Of a stretch of 64,000 bases of DNA, positions 26,880 through 35,481 are shown one piece after another. The stretch is from Desulfovibrio sp. (GTDB lineage Bacteria > Desulfobacterota > Desulfovibrionia > Desulfovibrionales > Desulfovibrionaceae): positions 93,060 through 157,059 of the forward strand of contig JACQYS010000011.1 in the NCBI GenBank assembly GCA_016208105.1. The letters are read 5' to 3'. The notes under the pieces were generated by a model. It was not told the DNA's origin. It worked only from the letters and a program-made list of their open reading frames with translations, and searched no databases. Numbering within the stretch: the stretch's first letter is position 1; each line of letters starts with the position of its first letter. The position numbers and the translations under genes were made by a program.

Positions 26880-28682
26880 ATGTGGACTTCTGACCCAGCA
26901 AACAAAGGCGCACCAAAGATTGACATTCTACGCCACATGAAAGTTGGCGTGAAGCTGGTCGGCGGTTTCAGCTTGATGGCCTTCATATGCCTCGTTGTCG
27001 GCGGAATCGGCGTTTATTCGGTCCAGAACCTGGGAGGCCACGCCCAGGTGATGGGCCTTGTGAAAATGCCAACCCTGAAGAACCTGCACTCTCTCCAGCA
27101 ATCCGTTGATGAACTCGTTATTTCCCAGCGGACCCTCCTCGTCCCAGACCTGGACAAGAATGTCGCGGCGGAACAGCTCAAGCGGGCCCAGGACGCCAGC
27201 GAGAATAACGCCAAGGCAATGGCCGAGCTTAACAAGCTGGCCCCGGAGGCCTCGGTTCAGAAGCAGTGGGAGCCCCTAAAGCAGTCCTTTGCCGCCGTGC
27301 AGAGCGCCAATGCCCAGTATCTGGCGGCAGTGAAGGAAAACAACCGGGCAAAGATGACTGAGCTGGCTTTCGGTATTTGCCGCGAGAGCCTTGGGAAGAC
27401 CCAGGAGCTGCTGACGAGCCTCGTGAAAACCGTGAACAGCGACGTGGACACCGAGGCGCGCATCGCCCACGACAAGTCGAACAACATGCTGTGGGTCACG
27501 CTGGCCAGCATGGTCCTTGGCGCTGGTCTTGCCTTCTTCACCGGCATCCATGTGGCCTGGGATTCGGTACGGCCGCTTCGCAAACTGGTCCACTTTTCCA
27601 ATGCAGTGGCCGGCGGCAAGCTGGACGAGCAGCTTAAGATCACCCGGCGCGACGATTTCGGCCAGCTGGCCGATGGATTGCGCTCAATGCTCAAGGCCTT
27701 AAACGACCAGATCGCCGACGCGCACTCCAAGGCCGCCCAGGCGGACGCGGAGTCCAAGCGGGCAAAGGATGCCTCGGACGGGGCTCACGCGGCCAAAGCA
27801 GAAGCCGAACGCGCCGCCCAGAGCATCAGCCAGACGGCCATGGAGCTTGAAAAGATCGTCGGCGTGGTGAAGGAGGCTTCCGAGGAGCTCCATTCCCAGG
27901 TGGAGTTGGCCAGCCAGGGCGCGGCCGTGCAGTCGGCCCGCGTGGCCGAGACCGCCACGGCAATGAGCGAGATGAACGCCACGGTGCTCGAAGTCGCCCA
28001 GAACGCCTCCCTGGCTGTCGAATCCGCCGAGGCCGCCCGCACGAAGGCCGGTGAAGGCTCCCAGGTGGTCACGAAGGTGGTGGACGGCATCTCGGCCTTG
28101 CAGCGGGTCTCTATGCGCCTTCAGGAAGACATGGGCAGCCTGGGGCTTCAGGCCGAAGGCATAGGCCGCATCATGAACGTCATCTCCGACATAGCGGACC
28201 AGACCAATCTTCTGGCCTTGAACGCGGCCATCGAGGCAGCCCGGGCGGGTGAAGCCGGACGCGGGTTCGCGGTGGTGGCCGACGAGGTCCGCAAGCTGGC
28301 CGAGAAGACCATGACCGCCACCAAGGAGGTCGGCGACGCCGTGAGCGGCATCCAATCCGGAACCAAGACGAACCTGGAGAACGTCAAGCTGGCGGTGGAA
28401 AATGTCGAGCAGGCCACGGCCCTGGCCGTCAAGAGCGGCGAAGCGCTCGGCGAGATCGTCCACCTGGTGGAGGTCTCCACGGATCAGATCCGCTCCATCG
28501 CCACGGCCAGCGAGCAGCAGTCGGCCACCAGCGAAGAGATCAACCGTAACATCGAGGAAATCCACCGCATATCATCCGAGACGGCGGATGCCATGTCCCG
28601 GTCCGCCCAGGCCGTGAACGACCTGGCCAGCCAGTCCAACGTGTTGCGCTCCCTGGTGGAGCAGATGAGGCTTCCGGGTTAG
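26880..28682 (+). CDS. Methyl-accepting chemotaxis protein
   Basis: 600 residues from ATG 26880, with GGAG about 7 bases upstream. Two membrane spans (about 24-48 and 200-222) bracket a helical periplasmic domain of four-helix-bundle type (4HB_MCP), with no Cache signature. A HAMP domain follows (R-P-L-R-K-L-V-H-F). The signalling domain carries the conserved hairpin tip [24 protein letters not shown], with E-V-R-K-L-A-E-K after it. It should couple to CheA/CheW, neither of which is in the window. There is no C-terminal CheR-docking pentapeptide; the end is M-R-L-P-G. It has its own promoter. Confidence 0.93.
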   Translation: MWTSDPANKGAPKIDILRHMKVGVKLVGGFSLMAFICLVVGGIGVYSVQNLGGHAQVMGLVKMPTLKNLHSLQQSVDELVISQRTLLVPDLDKNVAAEQLKRAQDASENNAKAMAELNKLAPEASVQKQWEPLKQSFAAVQSANAQYLAAVKENNRAKMTELAFGICRESLGKTQELLTSLVKTVNSDVDTEARIAHDKSNNMLWVTLASMVLGAGLAFFTGIHVAWDSVRPLRKLVHFSNAVAGGKLDEQLKITRRDDFGQLADGLRSMLKALNDQIADAHSKAAQADAESKRAKDASDGAHAAKAEAERAAQSISQTAMELEKIVGVVKEASEELHSQVELASQGAAVQSARVAETATAMSEMNATVLEVAQNASLAVESAEAARTKAGEGSQVVTKVVDGISALQRVSMRLQEDMGSLGLQAEGIGRIMNVISDIADQTNLLALNAAIEAARAGEAGRGFAVVADEVRKLAEKTMTATKEVGDAVSGIQSGTKTNLENVKLAVENVEQATALAVKSGEALGEIVHLVEVSTDQIRSIATASEQQSATSEEINRNIEEIHRISSETADAMSRSAQAVNDLASQSNVLRSLVEQMRLPG

Positions 28683-28732
28683 CGGCCTGTCTTGTACGGT
28701 AGGGCGGGGATTCACAGGAAGGAGACCAGGCA

Positions 28733-29278
28733 ATGCACAAGCAGCTCGCAGGCAAGCGGATTCTCATCCAGGTGGCGGACACCTATGAAGACCTTGAACT
28801 CTGGTACCCCAAGCTTCGCATGCTGGAGGCCGGAGCCGAGGTGGTTGTCGCCGGTATCGACCCCTTGCGCCGCGACTACAAAGGAAAAAACGGCTATCCG
28901 TGCATTGCCGACGACGCCCTGGCGAACATGCGGGCCGAGGATTTCGACGCGCTTATCATCCCCGGCGGCTTCGCCCCGGACATCATCCGGCGCGACGCCA
29001 AGGCCCTCGCCCTCACCAAGGCTTTCTTCGATGCGGGAAAGCTGGTGGCGTTCATCTGCCACGCCGGCTGGGTTCCCATCTCCGCCAAGATCGTCAAAGG
29101 CTTTCGGTGCACGGGGTGCATCGCCCTCAAGGATGACCTGGAGAACGCGGGAGCCATCTGGGCGGACGCAAGCGTGGTGGTGGACCGCAACCTGATAAGC
29201 AGCCGCCGTCCGGCGGATCTTCCGGACTTCTGCGCGGCCATCATCGATTGGATGACCAGCGCCCACCCCAAGGCCTGA
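28733..29278 (+). CDS. DJ-1/PfpI family protein
   Basis: 181 residues from ATG 28733, with AAGGAG 8 bases upstream. The DJ-1/PfpI fold is shown by I-L-I-Q-V-A-D-T-Y-E-D-L-E-L, the acidic elbow L-I-I-P-G-G-F-A-P-D and the nucleophile elbow F-I-C-H-A-G-W, where Cys is the likely reactive residue next to a His. Members include glyoxalase/deglycase-like and stress proteins and peptidases; the exact activity here is unknown. The Cys-His arrangement is the PfpI type. It lies 50 bases after the chemoreceptor gene, so it could be on the same message. Confidence 0.87.
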   Translation: MHKQLAGKRILIQVADTYEDLELWYPKLRMLEAGAEVVVAGIDPLRRDYKGKNGYPCIADDALANMRAEDFDALIIPGGFAPDIIRRDAKALALTKAFFDAGKLVAFICHAGWVPISAKIVKGFRCTGCIALKDDLENAGAIWADASVVVDRNLISSRRPADLPDFCAAIIDWMTSAHPKA

Positions 29279-29655
29279 CGCCTTTCCCGCACGCCGCGCC
29301 TCAACGGTCACCACCGCTTGGAAAACCACCAAGGGCCGCTTCGCCTTTCAGCCCATGCCCCGCGCCGGCTTTCCCGGAACCAAATCCCCACACCCAGAGC
29401 GATGAACTGGCATATTTGAACGAAGCCTTGATGGGGCGATGCGGCCCTGATATGTATTAATGTCCGGATTGACGCATGTTCCGGCAGGATTAGTTGTTCA
29501 AGGATCATCATCGATGCTAGTGGATACCGGACCGTTTTTACGGCTGCCGCTATTGAATAACGTGTTGCTTCCGTTCACGGCGCATCGGCTCACTGGAGAG
29601 CCGTCTGTTCACGGAACGGCTCTGGAGGCCTTGAACCGTGTTGAAGGGTAAAACC
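29279..29655. other. Intergenic region before the solute-binding protein gene
   Basis: About 377 bases with no coding region. A weak promoter-like pair, TTGATG and TATGTA 17 bases apart, lies near 29428-29456. A perfect inverted repeat (29597-29623) lies just before the gene. Confidence 0.4.
29597..29623 (+). promoter_or_regulatory. Perfect 8-base inverted repeat upstream of the solute-binding protein gene
   Basis: AGAGCCGT and ACGGCTCT are separated by 11 bases and end 32 bases before the start codon. It could be an operator or an RNA hairpin in the leader. There is no T-run. Confidence 0.4.
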
Positions 29656-30441
29656 ATGGCGCTCTCCCATCGATTGCTCATGGTCGTTTTCGTGTTGGCG
29701 TTTGCACTTGCCGTGGGCGAAGCCAGGGCGCAAACGCCCAAGAACACACTGGTTATCGGCACGATCAACATGCCGCCGCACAGCGTGGAGGACGGCTCCA
29801 TGCCGTCCTTTAGCCGCGAACTCTTCAAGAGGATAATGGAGAGCCAGGGCTACTCGGTGGAGATTCGCTTCTACCCTTGGGCCCGCGCCTATGAACTGGG
29901 TAAGGCTGGCCTTGTGGACGCCGTCTGGCCTTCCATCCATCTCAAGGAAAGAGAAACCTGGTTCCGGTTCGGCCAGCCGGTGCTCAATACGAATTATGTC
30001 CTGATCAAAAGGCGGAATCTGCCCGTGGTATACGGTGGGCTGGAGGACGCAAAACCCTATACAATCGGAACCTTGCGGGGAGGAATCACCGGTTCGCCGC
30101 TCGACGGCGCCGCCCCGGGCTATCATGTCGAACCCGGAAACACGTTCGAGCAGAACCTCTTGAAGCTCGATGCCGGGCGGATCGATTTCATGACCAGCGA
30201 GCGCTATAATGGCGCGTATCTGCTCAACACGGAGTTCCCCGAACTGAACAGGTCCGTTGAAATGCAATTGCCGCCGATCAGCACGATCGGCTTCTATCTG
30301 ATGTTCTCCAGCAATGGGACGGATGTGCAGGAAAAGATGGAGGCCTTTGAAAAAGGCCTGAGCGTGATGCGCTCGAATGGAGAACTGGCGCGGTTGCTGG
30401 AGCGCTACGGCTACGAGGTGGAGAGAGCGCTGCCCGATTGA
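29656..30441 (+). CDS. Periplasmic solute-binding protein, SBP_bac_3 type
   Basis: 261 residues from ATG 29656, with AAGGGT 7 bases upstream; an earlier GTG at 29638 lacks such a site. The signal peptide ends A-R-A. The mature part starts N-T-L-V-I-G-T-I-N and has the two-lobe signature of family 3 binding proteins: L-F-K-R-I-M-E-S, F-Y-P-W-A-R-A-Y and A-G-R-I-D-F-M-T-S. The residues that grip the amino group of an amino acid in classical members are not obvious, so the ligand may differ. No permease or ATPase gene is next to it, so it may feed a sensor or a distant transporter. Confidence 0.8.
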   Translation: MALSHRLLMVVFVLAFALAVGEARAQTPKNTLVIGTINMPPHSVEDGSMPSFSRELFKRIMESQGYSVEIRFYPWARAYELGKAGLVDAVWPSIHLKERETWFRFGQPVLNTNYVLIKRRNLPVVYGGLEDAKPYTIGTLRGGITGSPLDGAAPGYHVEPGNTFEQNLLKLDAGRIDFMTSERYNGAYLLNTEFPELNRSVEMQLPPISTIGFYLMFSSNGTDVQEKMEAFEKGLSVMRSNGELARLLERYGYEVERALPD

Positions 30442-30535
30442 AAGAAGGGCCAAGGCGGCCTGGCTTTGGTGAGCCAAGTTTCCAAGAAACCCCGGACCGC
30501 TCTCCCAATATGTTGTTCGTCAGGGTATTATTCAA

Positions 30536-33500
30536 TTATTTCACTGAATATCCCGGCAGCTCCCGGCCTTTCCACAAAGCGAAGATGGCCGGGTAGAGCA
30601 CAAGCTCCAGGATGGTTGAGGTCACCACGCCGCCGATCATGGGCGCGGCGATGCGCTTCATCACGTCCGAGCCTGCGCCTGTGGCGAACATCACGGGCAG
30701 AAGACCGGCCAGGATGACGGCCACGGTCATGATCTTCGGGCGTATGCGCTTCACGGCCCCGTGCATCACGGCATCATTTAGGTCCTCGCGGGTTCTCATG
30801 AGCCCCTTGTCCTGCCACTCCTTATGCGCCAGCTGCAGGTACAGAAGCATCACCACGCCGGTTTCCGCGTCCAGGCCAGCCAAAGCGATGATCCCCACCC
30901 ACACCGCGATGCTCAAGTTGTAGCCCAACAGGTACAGAAGCCAGAACGAGCCAACCAGGGAGAAGGGCACGGCCAGCAGCACGATGCAGGTGGCCGGAAG
31001 CGATTTTGTGTTGAAGTAGATGAGCAGGAAGATGATGAAGATGGTCAGCGGGATGACCATGGTGAGCCGCTCGTGGGTGCTGACCATGTTCTCGTATTCG
31101 CCGCTCCACACCAGCCGGTAGCCTGCGGGCAGTTGCACGTTGGCGGCCACGGCCTTTTTGACGCTGTCCACGTAGCCGCCCACGTCGGTGCCGGTGAAGT
31201 CGATGTACACGTAGGCCGTTGGCAGCCCGCCCTCGCTCTTTATCATGGAGGGGCCGTTAGTGACTTTTATGTCCGCCAGTTCGCCCAGCGGCACCTGCAG
31301 GATCCTGCGGGGCGCCGGTTGCGAGCCCATCTTCGATTGCCCCTGTTCGCCCGGGGCCCCCACCGGCACCAGCATGGCCTTTATGGTGTCGATGTCCTGG
31401 CGCAGGTCGCGCGGGTAGCGCACGTTCACGGGGTAGCGCTCCCGGCCTTCGATGGTGGTGGTGAGGTTTCTCCCCCCCACGGCCGACTCGATTATGTCCT
31501 GCACTTCGGCCACGGTAAGGCCGTAGCGGGCGATGGCCAGGCGTTTGACCCGGATGTCCAGGTAGTAGCCGGTGTTCACCTTGTCCGCGAACACGGACAG
31601 GGTGTGGGGCACGGTTTTCACCACGCCTTCGAGCTGGGTGCCGATTTTTTCTATGACAGAAAGGTCCGGCCCCAGGATCTTTATGCCCACCGGGGTGCGG
31701 ATGCCGGTGGAGAGCATGTCCACCCGGGCCTTGATGGGCATGGTGAAGGCGTTCACCACGCCCGGGATGTTGAGGCGATTGTTCAAGTCGTCCTTTAATT
31801 TATCCACGGTCATGCCCGGACGCCACTGGGACTCGGGCTTCAGGTTTATGACCGTCTCGAACATCTCCAGGGGCGCCGGGTCCGTGGCTGTTCCTGCCCG
31901 CCCGGCCTTGCCGAACACCTGGGCCACCTCGGGCACTTCGGCGATGATTGAGTCCTGCAGCTTAAGGATTCTGGAAGCCTCGGAAATGGCGATGCCGGGC
32001 ATGGTCACGGGCATGTAGAAGAGCGTGCCCTCGTAGAGTGGCGGCATGAACTCCGAGCCCAGGCGCATGAGCGGCCACACGGACACGGCCATGATGACCA
32101 CGGCCACGAAGATCACGCCCTTCTTGAAGCGCAGGGCCACGACCACCACGGGATGGTAGAGCGCCCGCAGGACGTGGCTTAAGGGGTTCTTGTCCTCCGG
32201 GCGCACCTTGCCCCTAATAAAGAGCGTCATGAGCATGGGGGTCAGGGTGATGGCCAGAAAGGCGGAGAAGAGCATGGCGAAGGTCTTGGTGTAAGCAAGA
32301 GGCTTGAAGAGCCGCCCGGCCTGGCCCTGCAGGGTGAACACGGGCAGAAAGCCCACGGTAATAACCAGGAGCGAGAAAAAGAGCGAAGGCCCGACTTCCT
32401 GGGCCGCCTCGATTATCACCTGGGCGCGCGAGCCGGGCTGGCCTGCGTGTTCCCAGTCCTCAAGCTTCTTGTGGGCGTTCTCCACCATGATGATGGCCGC
32501 GTCCACCATGGCCCCGATGGCGATGGCGATGCCGGACAGGCTCATGATGTTGGAGGTGACCCCCATGTAATACATGCAGATGAACGAGATGACGATGGCC
32601 AGGGGCAGGGTGAGGACTATCACCAGGGCGCTCGGCAGATGGAACAAAAACACCACGCACACGGCGCTTACCGCAATGGTGAGCTTTATGATCTCCTCGG
32701 TGAGCGTGGAGATGGCCCGGTGGATGAGGTCCGAGCGGTCATACGTCACCTCAAGCGTCACGCCCTCGGGCAAGGACGGCCCGATTTCGGCGATCTTGGC
32801 CTTCACCCGGTCGATAACCGAGAGCACGTTCTCGCCGAAGCGCACCACCACGATGCCTCCGGCCACCTCGCCCTGACCGTTCAAGTCCGCCACGCCACGG
32901 CGCATCTCCGGCCCGAGGGTCACCGAGGCCACGTCCTTTAAGAATATGGGTGTTCCCCGGTTGTCCGTGCCCACGGCCACATTCTCCAGGTCCGCGGTGC
33001 CCTTCACGTAGCCCCGGCCGCGCACCATGTACTCGGCCCCGGACATCTCGATGACCCGGCCCTCCACGTCGTTGTTGCTTAAGCGCACCGCCTCCAGCAC
33101 CTTCTGCAGGGCCAGGCCGTAGGTGAAGAGCCGGCCAGGATCAACGGTGATCTGGTACTGCTTCACATAGCCGCCGAGCGATGCCACCTCGGACACGCCG
33201 GGCACGCTCTCCAGGGCCAGCTTCACGTTCCAGTCCTGCAGGGAGCGAAGTTTGGCCAGGTCGAGCTTTCCGGACTTGTCCACCAATGCGTAGGAGAAGC
33301 CCCAGCCAAGGCTTGTGGCGTCCGGGCCAAGCACCGGGTTCACGTCGGCCGGAATCTTGGCCCGTACCGACTGCAGATATTCCAGCACGCGTGAGCGCGC
33401 CCAGTAGATGTCCGTGCCTTCCTTGAAGATAACGTAGATGAAAGAGGACCCCAGAAACGAGAAACCGCGCACGGCCGTAACCCCGGGGGCGGCCAGAAGC

Positions 33501-33718
33501 GAGGTGACGATGGGGTAGGTGACTTGGTCTTCCACCAGGTCCGGGCTTCGCCCGGCCCACTCGGTGTAGATGATCACCTGGGGGTCCGAGAGGTCCGGGA
33601 TGGCATCCAGCGGAGCGTTTCGCATGGCCCAAGCGCCCCAGGCGCCGAGCACCGCGCACATGAGGATGATTATGAGCCTGTTGCGGCCGGAAAAACCGAT
33701 GATGTTCTGGATGAGCAT
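30536..33718 (-). CDS. cusA: CusA-type heavy-metal RND efflux pump
   Basis: 1060 residues from ATG 33718, 18 bases after the adaptor gene. It is the inner-membrane proton-driven pump of a tripartite Cu(I)/Ag(I) efflux complex, with 12 membrane helices and two large periplasmic loops. The family signature is strong: G-A-M-V-D-A-A-I-I-M-V-E-N carries the proton-relay Asp, and the porter region contains F-M-P-P-L-Y-E-G-T, P-L-E-M-F-E-T, W-R-P-G-M-T and R-V-D-M-L-S-T-G-I, which include the Met residues used by CusA to bind Cu/Ag. CusA rather than CzcA is favoured by these Met positions. The length is normal for the family. It is the last gene of a four-gene leftward operon. Confidence 0.93.
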   Translation of the reverse strand: MLIQNIIGFSGRNRLIIILMCAVLGAWGAWAMRNAPLDAIPDLSDPQVIIYTEWAGRSPDLVEDQVTYPIVTSLLAAPGVTAVRGFSFLGSSFIYVIFKEGTDIYWARSRVLEYLQSVRAKIPADVNPVLGPDATSLGWGFSYALVDKSGKLDLAKLRSLQDWNVKLALESVPGVSEVASLGGYVKQYQITVDPGRLFTYGLALQKVLEAVRLSNNDVEGRVIEMSGAEYMVRGRGYVKGTADLENVAVGTDNRGTPIFLKDVASVTLGPEMRRGVADLNGQGEVAGGIVVVRFGENVLSVIDRVKAKIAEIGPSLPEGVTLEVTYDRSDLIHRAISTLTEEIIKLTIAVSAVCVVFLFHLPSALVIVLTLPLAIVISFICMYYMGVTSNIMSLSGIAIAIGAMVDAAIIMVENAHKKLEDWEHAGQPGSRAQVIIEAAQEVGPSLFFSLLVITVGFLPVFTLQGQAGRLFKPLAYTKTFAMLFSAFLAITLTPMLMTLFIRGKVRPEDKNPLSHVLRALYHPVVVVALRFKKGVIFVAVVIMAVSVWPLMRLGSEFMPPLYEGTLFYMPVTMPGIAISEASRILKLQDSIIAEVPEVAQVFGKAGRAGTATDPAPLEMFETVINLKPESQWRPGMTVDKLKDDLNNRLNIPGVVNAFTMPIKARVDMLSTGIRTPVGIKILGPDLSVIEKIGTQLEGVVKTVPHTLSVFADKVNTGYYLDIRVKRLAIARYGLTVAEVQDIIESAVGGRNLTTTIEGRERYPVNVRYPRDLRQDIDTIKAMLVPVGAPGEQGQSKMGSQPAPRRILQVPLGELADIKVTNGPSMIKSEGGLPTAYVYIDFTGTDVGGYVDSVKKAVAANVQLPAGYRLVWSGEYENMVSTHERLTMVIPLTIFIIFLLIYFNTKSLPATCIVLLAVPFSLVGSFWLLYLLGYNLSIAVWVGIIALAGLDAETGVVMLLYLQLAHKEWQDKGLMRTREDLNDAVMHGAVKRIRPKIMTVAVILAGLLPVMFATGAGSDVMKRIAAPMIGGVVTSTILELVLYPAIFALWKGRELPGYSVK

Positions 33719-33736
33719 GGTGGTGTCCGACGGGCG

Positions 33737-35020
33737 CTAGTGCTGGTGCCCGGTGCCGCCAGAGCTTTTGAGGCGGGTGTCCGCATCCAGGAGGAAGTTG
33801 GCCGAAGCGGCCACCGTGGCCCCCTGGGAAATACCGGAAACGATCTCCACGAAGCCCCCGGAGCGCAGGCCGGTCACCACGTCGCGGGGCTCGAAATTGT
33901 TGGGGCTTGATTCGAAGTAGACCACCTTGCGCAGTCCCGTGTCGATGATGGCCGACTCGGGCACGCTCAGGCGGTTGCCCAGGTCGGACCCCATCTGGAT
34001 CTCGGCGTACATCTCGGGCTTTAATTGCCCCTTGGGGTTGGGCAGCACGAAGCGCACCCGGACGGTGCGGGTGTCGCCCGCGATAACCGGATAGATCTGG
34101 GCCACCTTGGCGGTAAGGGGCGGCCCGCCCACGCCGGTCAGGGTGATGAGCGCGGTCTGGCCTTCGCGGAAGTAGGGCAGGTTCTCCTCGTACACGTCGG
34201 CCAGCACCCAGACCGTGCTCAGGTCGGCCAGGTCGTAGAGCTTCTCGCCCGGCATCACCCGCATGCCCTGGGTGGCCTGCCGGGAGATCACGTAGCCGGT
34301 CACCGGGCTGGCGATGGCGTAGGTTCTGGAAGGCTTTCCGGTCTTCTCCAGGTGCGAGGCCAGGCCCCCGGCGTCCAGAAGCGCCAGGCGCTGCCTGGCT
34401 GCCGCCAGCAGATCCCGGCTGTCTGCGGACACAAGGCCTGCGTATTCCCCGGTGGAACCCTCCGGGGTCTTCACGGCGGTATTCTGCCAGCGCAGCATGT
34501 TCAGGTATTCGAGCTGTACGGCGTAGACCTCCGGGCTGTAGAGCTCCAGCAGGGTCTGGCCCTTTTTGACCTCCTGGCCGGTGTGGTTCACCAGCAGGCG
34601 CTCGATGAAGCCCTCGGTCTTGGTGGTCACGGTGGCCAGCTTGGTTTCGTCCGCGGCCACCCGGCCCGTGGCCCGGATGAACACCTTGAAGGGCCTTTGC
34701 GTGGCCTGGGCCGTGGTGACGCCTATGAGCCTGGCCTGCTCCGGGGTGATCATGGCCATGGGGGGCATGGTCCCGGCCGGAGCGGCCCCGTGCCCGGCAT
34801 GGCCTCCCGCCGGGGCAGCTGACTGGACGGCTGGAGCCCCGTGCCCGGAGTGGTCAGCGGACGGCGCGGGCTTGGTCGCAGGCGGCGCAGCCTGGTGGGC
34901 GGAGTGGTCGGCACCGGATTGGGCCAGGGCCGGGTGGGACAACGCCAGGACAACAAGCAGGCCTGCCGCCAGTCCCATTACAGTAAACACCATTCTCGCT
35001 GTCATGGCCAAAGCCCGCAT
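33737..35020 (-). CDS. cusB: CusB-type periplasmic adaptor with His-rich N-terminus
   Basis: 427 residues from ATG 35020, with GGAGAG 6-7 bases upstream. The signal peptide ends A-L-A at about residue 33. The next 50 residues carry three His clusters, D-H-S-A-H, D-H-S-G-H-G and G-H-A-G-H-G, that could chelate metal. The adaptor body has barrel-sandwich and beta-barrel phrases such as T-K-T-E-G-F-I-E-R-L and V-L-A-D-V-Y-E-E, as in CusB. It ends G-T-G-H-Q-H, another His pair. Known CusB proteins bind Cu(I) through Met residues near their N-terminus; here His seems to take that place, though M-P-P-M-A-M also occurs at the end of the leader. It would bridge CusA and the TolC-like protein. Confidence 0.9.
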   Translation of the reverse strand: MRALAMTARMVFTVMGLAAGLLVVLALSHPALAQSGADHSAHQAAPPATKPAPSADHSGHGAPAVQSAAPAGGHAGHGAAPAGTMPPMAMITPEQARLIGVTTAQATQRPFKVFIRATGRVAADETKLATVTTKTEGFIERLLVNHTGQEVKKGQTLLELYSPEVYAVQLEYLNMLRWQNTAVKTPEGSTGEYAGLVSADSRDLLAAARQRLALLDAGGLASHLEKTGKPSRTYAIASPVTGYVISRQATQGMRVMPGEKLYDLADLSTVWVLADVYEENLPYFREGQTALITLTGVGGPPLTAKVAQIYPVIAGDTRTVRVRFVLPNPKGQLKPEMYAEIQMGSDLGNRLSVPESAIIDTGLRKVVYFESSPNNFEPRDVVTGLRSGGFVEIVSGISQGATVAASANFLLDADTRLKSSGGTGHQH

Positions 35021-35053
35021 GACGTCTCTCCGTTCTGAATGTTTGAGGCTAAG

Positions 35054-35470
35054 CTATTGGCCCTGGTTCATCTTCTGCAACTGTTCCGGGGTCATTTCCT
35101 TCATCTCGCCGGGCTTGACCTCCTGCGCCCCATGCGACCCGTGCGCACCATGATCGGCAGGCATGGCCTTCATCTGCTCGGGGCTCATGAGCTTCATCTG
35201 CTCCGGAGTCATCTGCTTCATCTGTTCGGGCGTCATCTGGCGGATCTGGTCCGGGGTCATGTGCTTCATGAGGTCCGGAGGCATCTTGCGTATTTCCTCC
35301 GGGGTCATCTTGCGAATTTCATCGGGAGTCATCTTCTTCATCTGTTCCGGGGTCATCTGGTGGCCATGCCCGGAACCGGACCCGTGCCCGTGGGACATCT
35401 GGGCCTGGGCCAAGCCTCCAAGGGAAAGGAGCAGGGCTGCCGCTATCGAAAAAACAACTTTTTTGCCCAT
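35054..35470 (-). CDS. Met/His-rich octapeptide-repeat periplasmic protein of the Cus operon
   Basis: 138 residues. ATG 35470 is preferred because GAGG lies 9 bases upstream; GTG 35485 has no such site. The signal peptide ends A-Q-A (residue 23). The mature protein begins with a His/Gly segment (H27, H29, H35, H37), then has eight tandem 8-residue units (39-102) of the form M-T-P-E-Q-M-K-x, a second His cluster (H107, H110, H113) and one worn unit at 126-133. Each unit starts with Met, and five have a second Met at position 6. I count 18 Met and 8 His in 115 mature residues. T-P-E is a common helix cap, so the units may form a chain of short helices displaying Met thioethers. It lies between the TolC-like and CusB genes and probably buffers or hands over Cu(I)/Ag(I). 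It does not look like CusF. Confidence 0.88.
   Translation of the reverse strand: MGKKVVFSIAAALLLSLGGLAQAQMSHGHGSGSGHGHQMTPEQMKKMTPDEIRKMTPEEIRKMPPDLMKHMTPDQIRQMTPEQMKQMTPEQMKLMSPEQMKAMPADHGAHGSHGAQEVKPGEMKEMTPEQLQKMNQGQ
35165..35356 (-). repeat. Eight tandem 24-base coding repeats
   Basis: The DNA encoding residues 39-102 of the Met-rich protein is a run of eight 24-base units with variation between copies, so a tandem duplication history is likely and copy number may vary among strains. Confidence 0.85.
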
Positions 35471-35481
35471 AATGAAAAACC

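Noticed and set aside
35165..35356. CRISPR-like array
   Set aside because: The 24-base units have no spacers and encode an in-frame octapeptide repeat.
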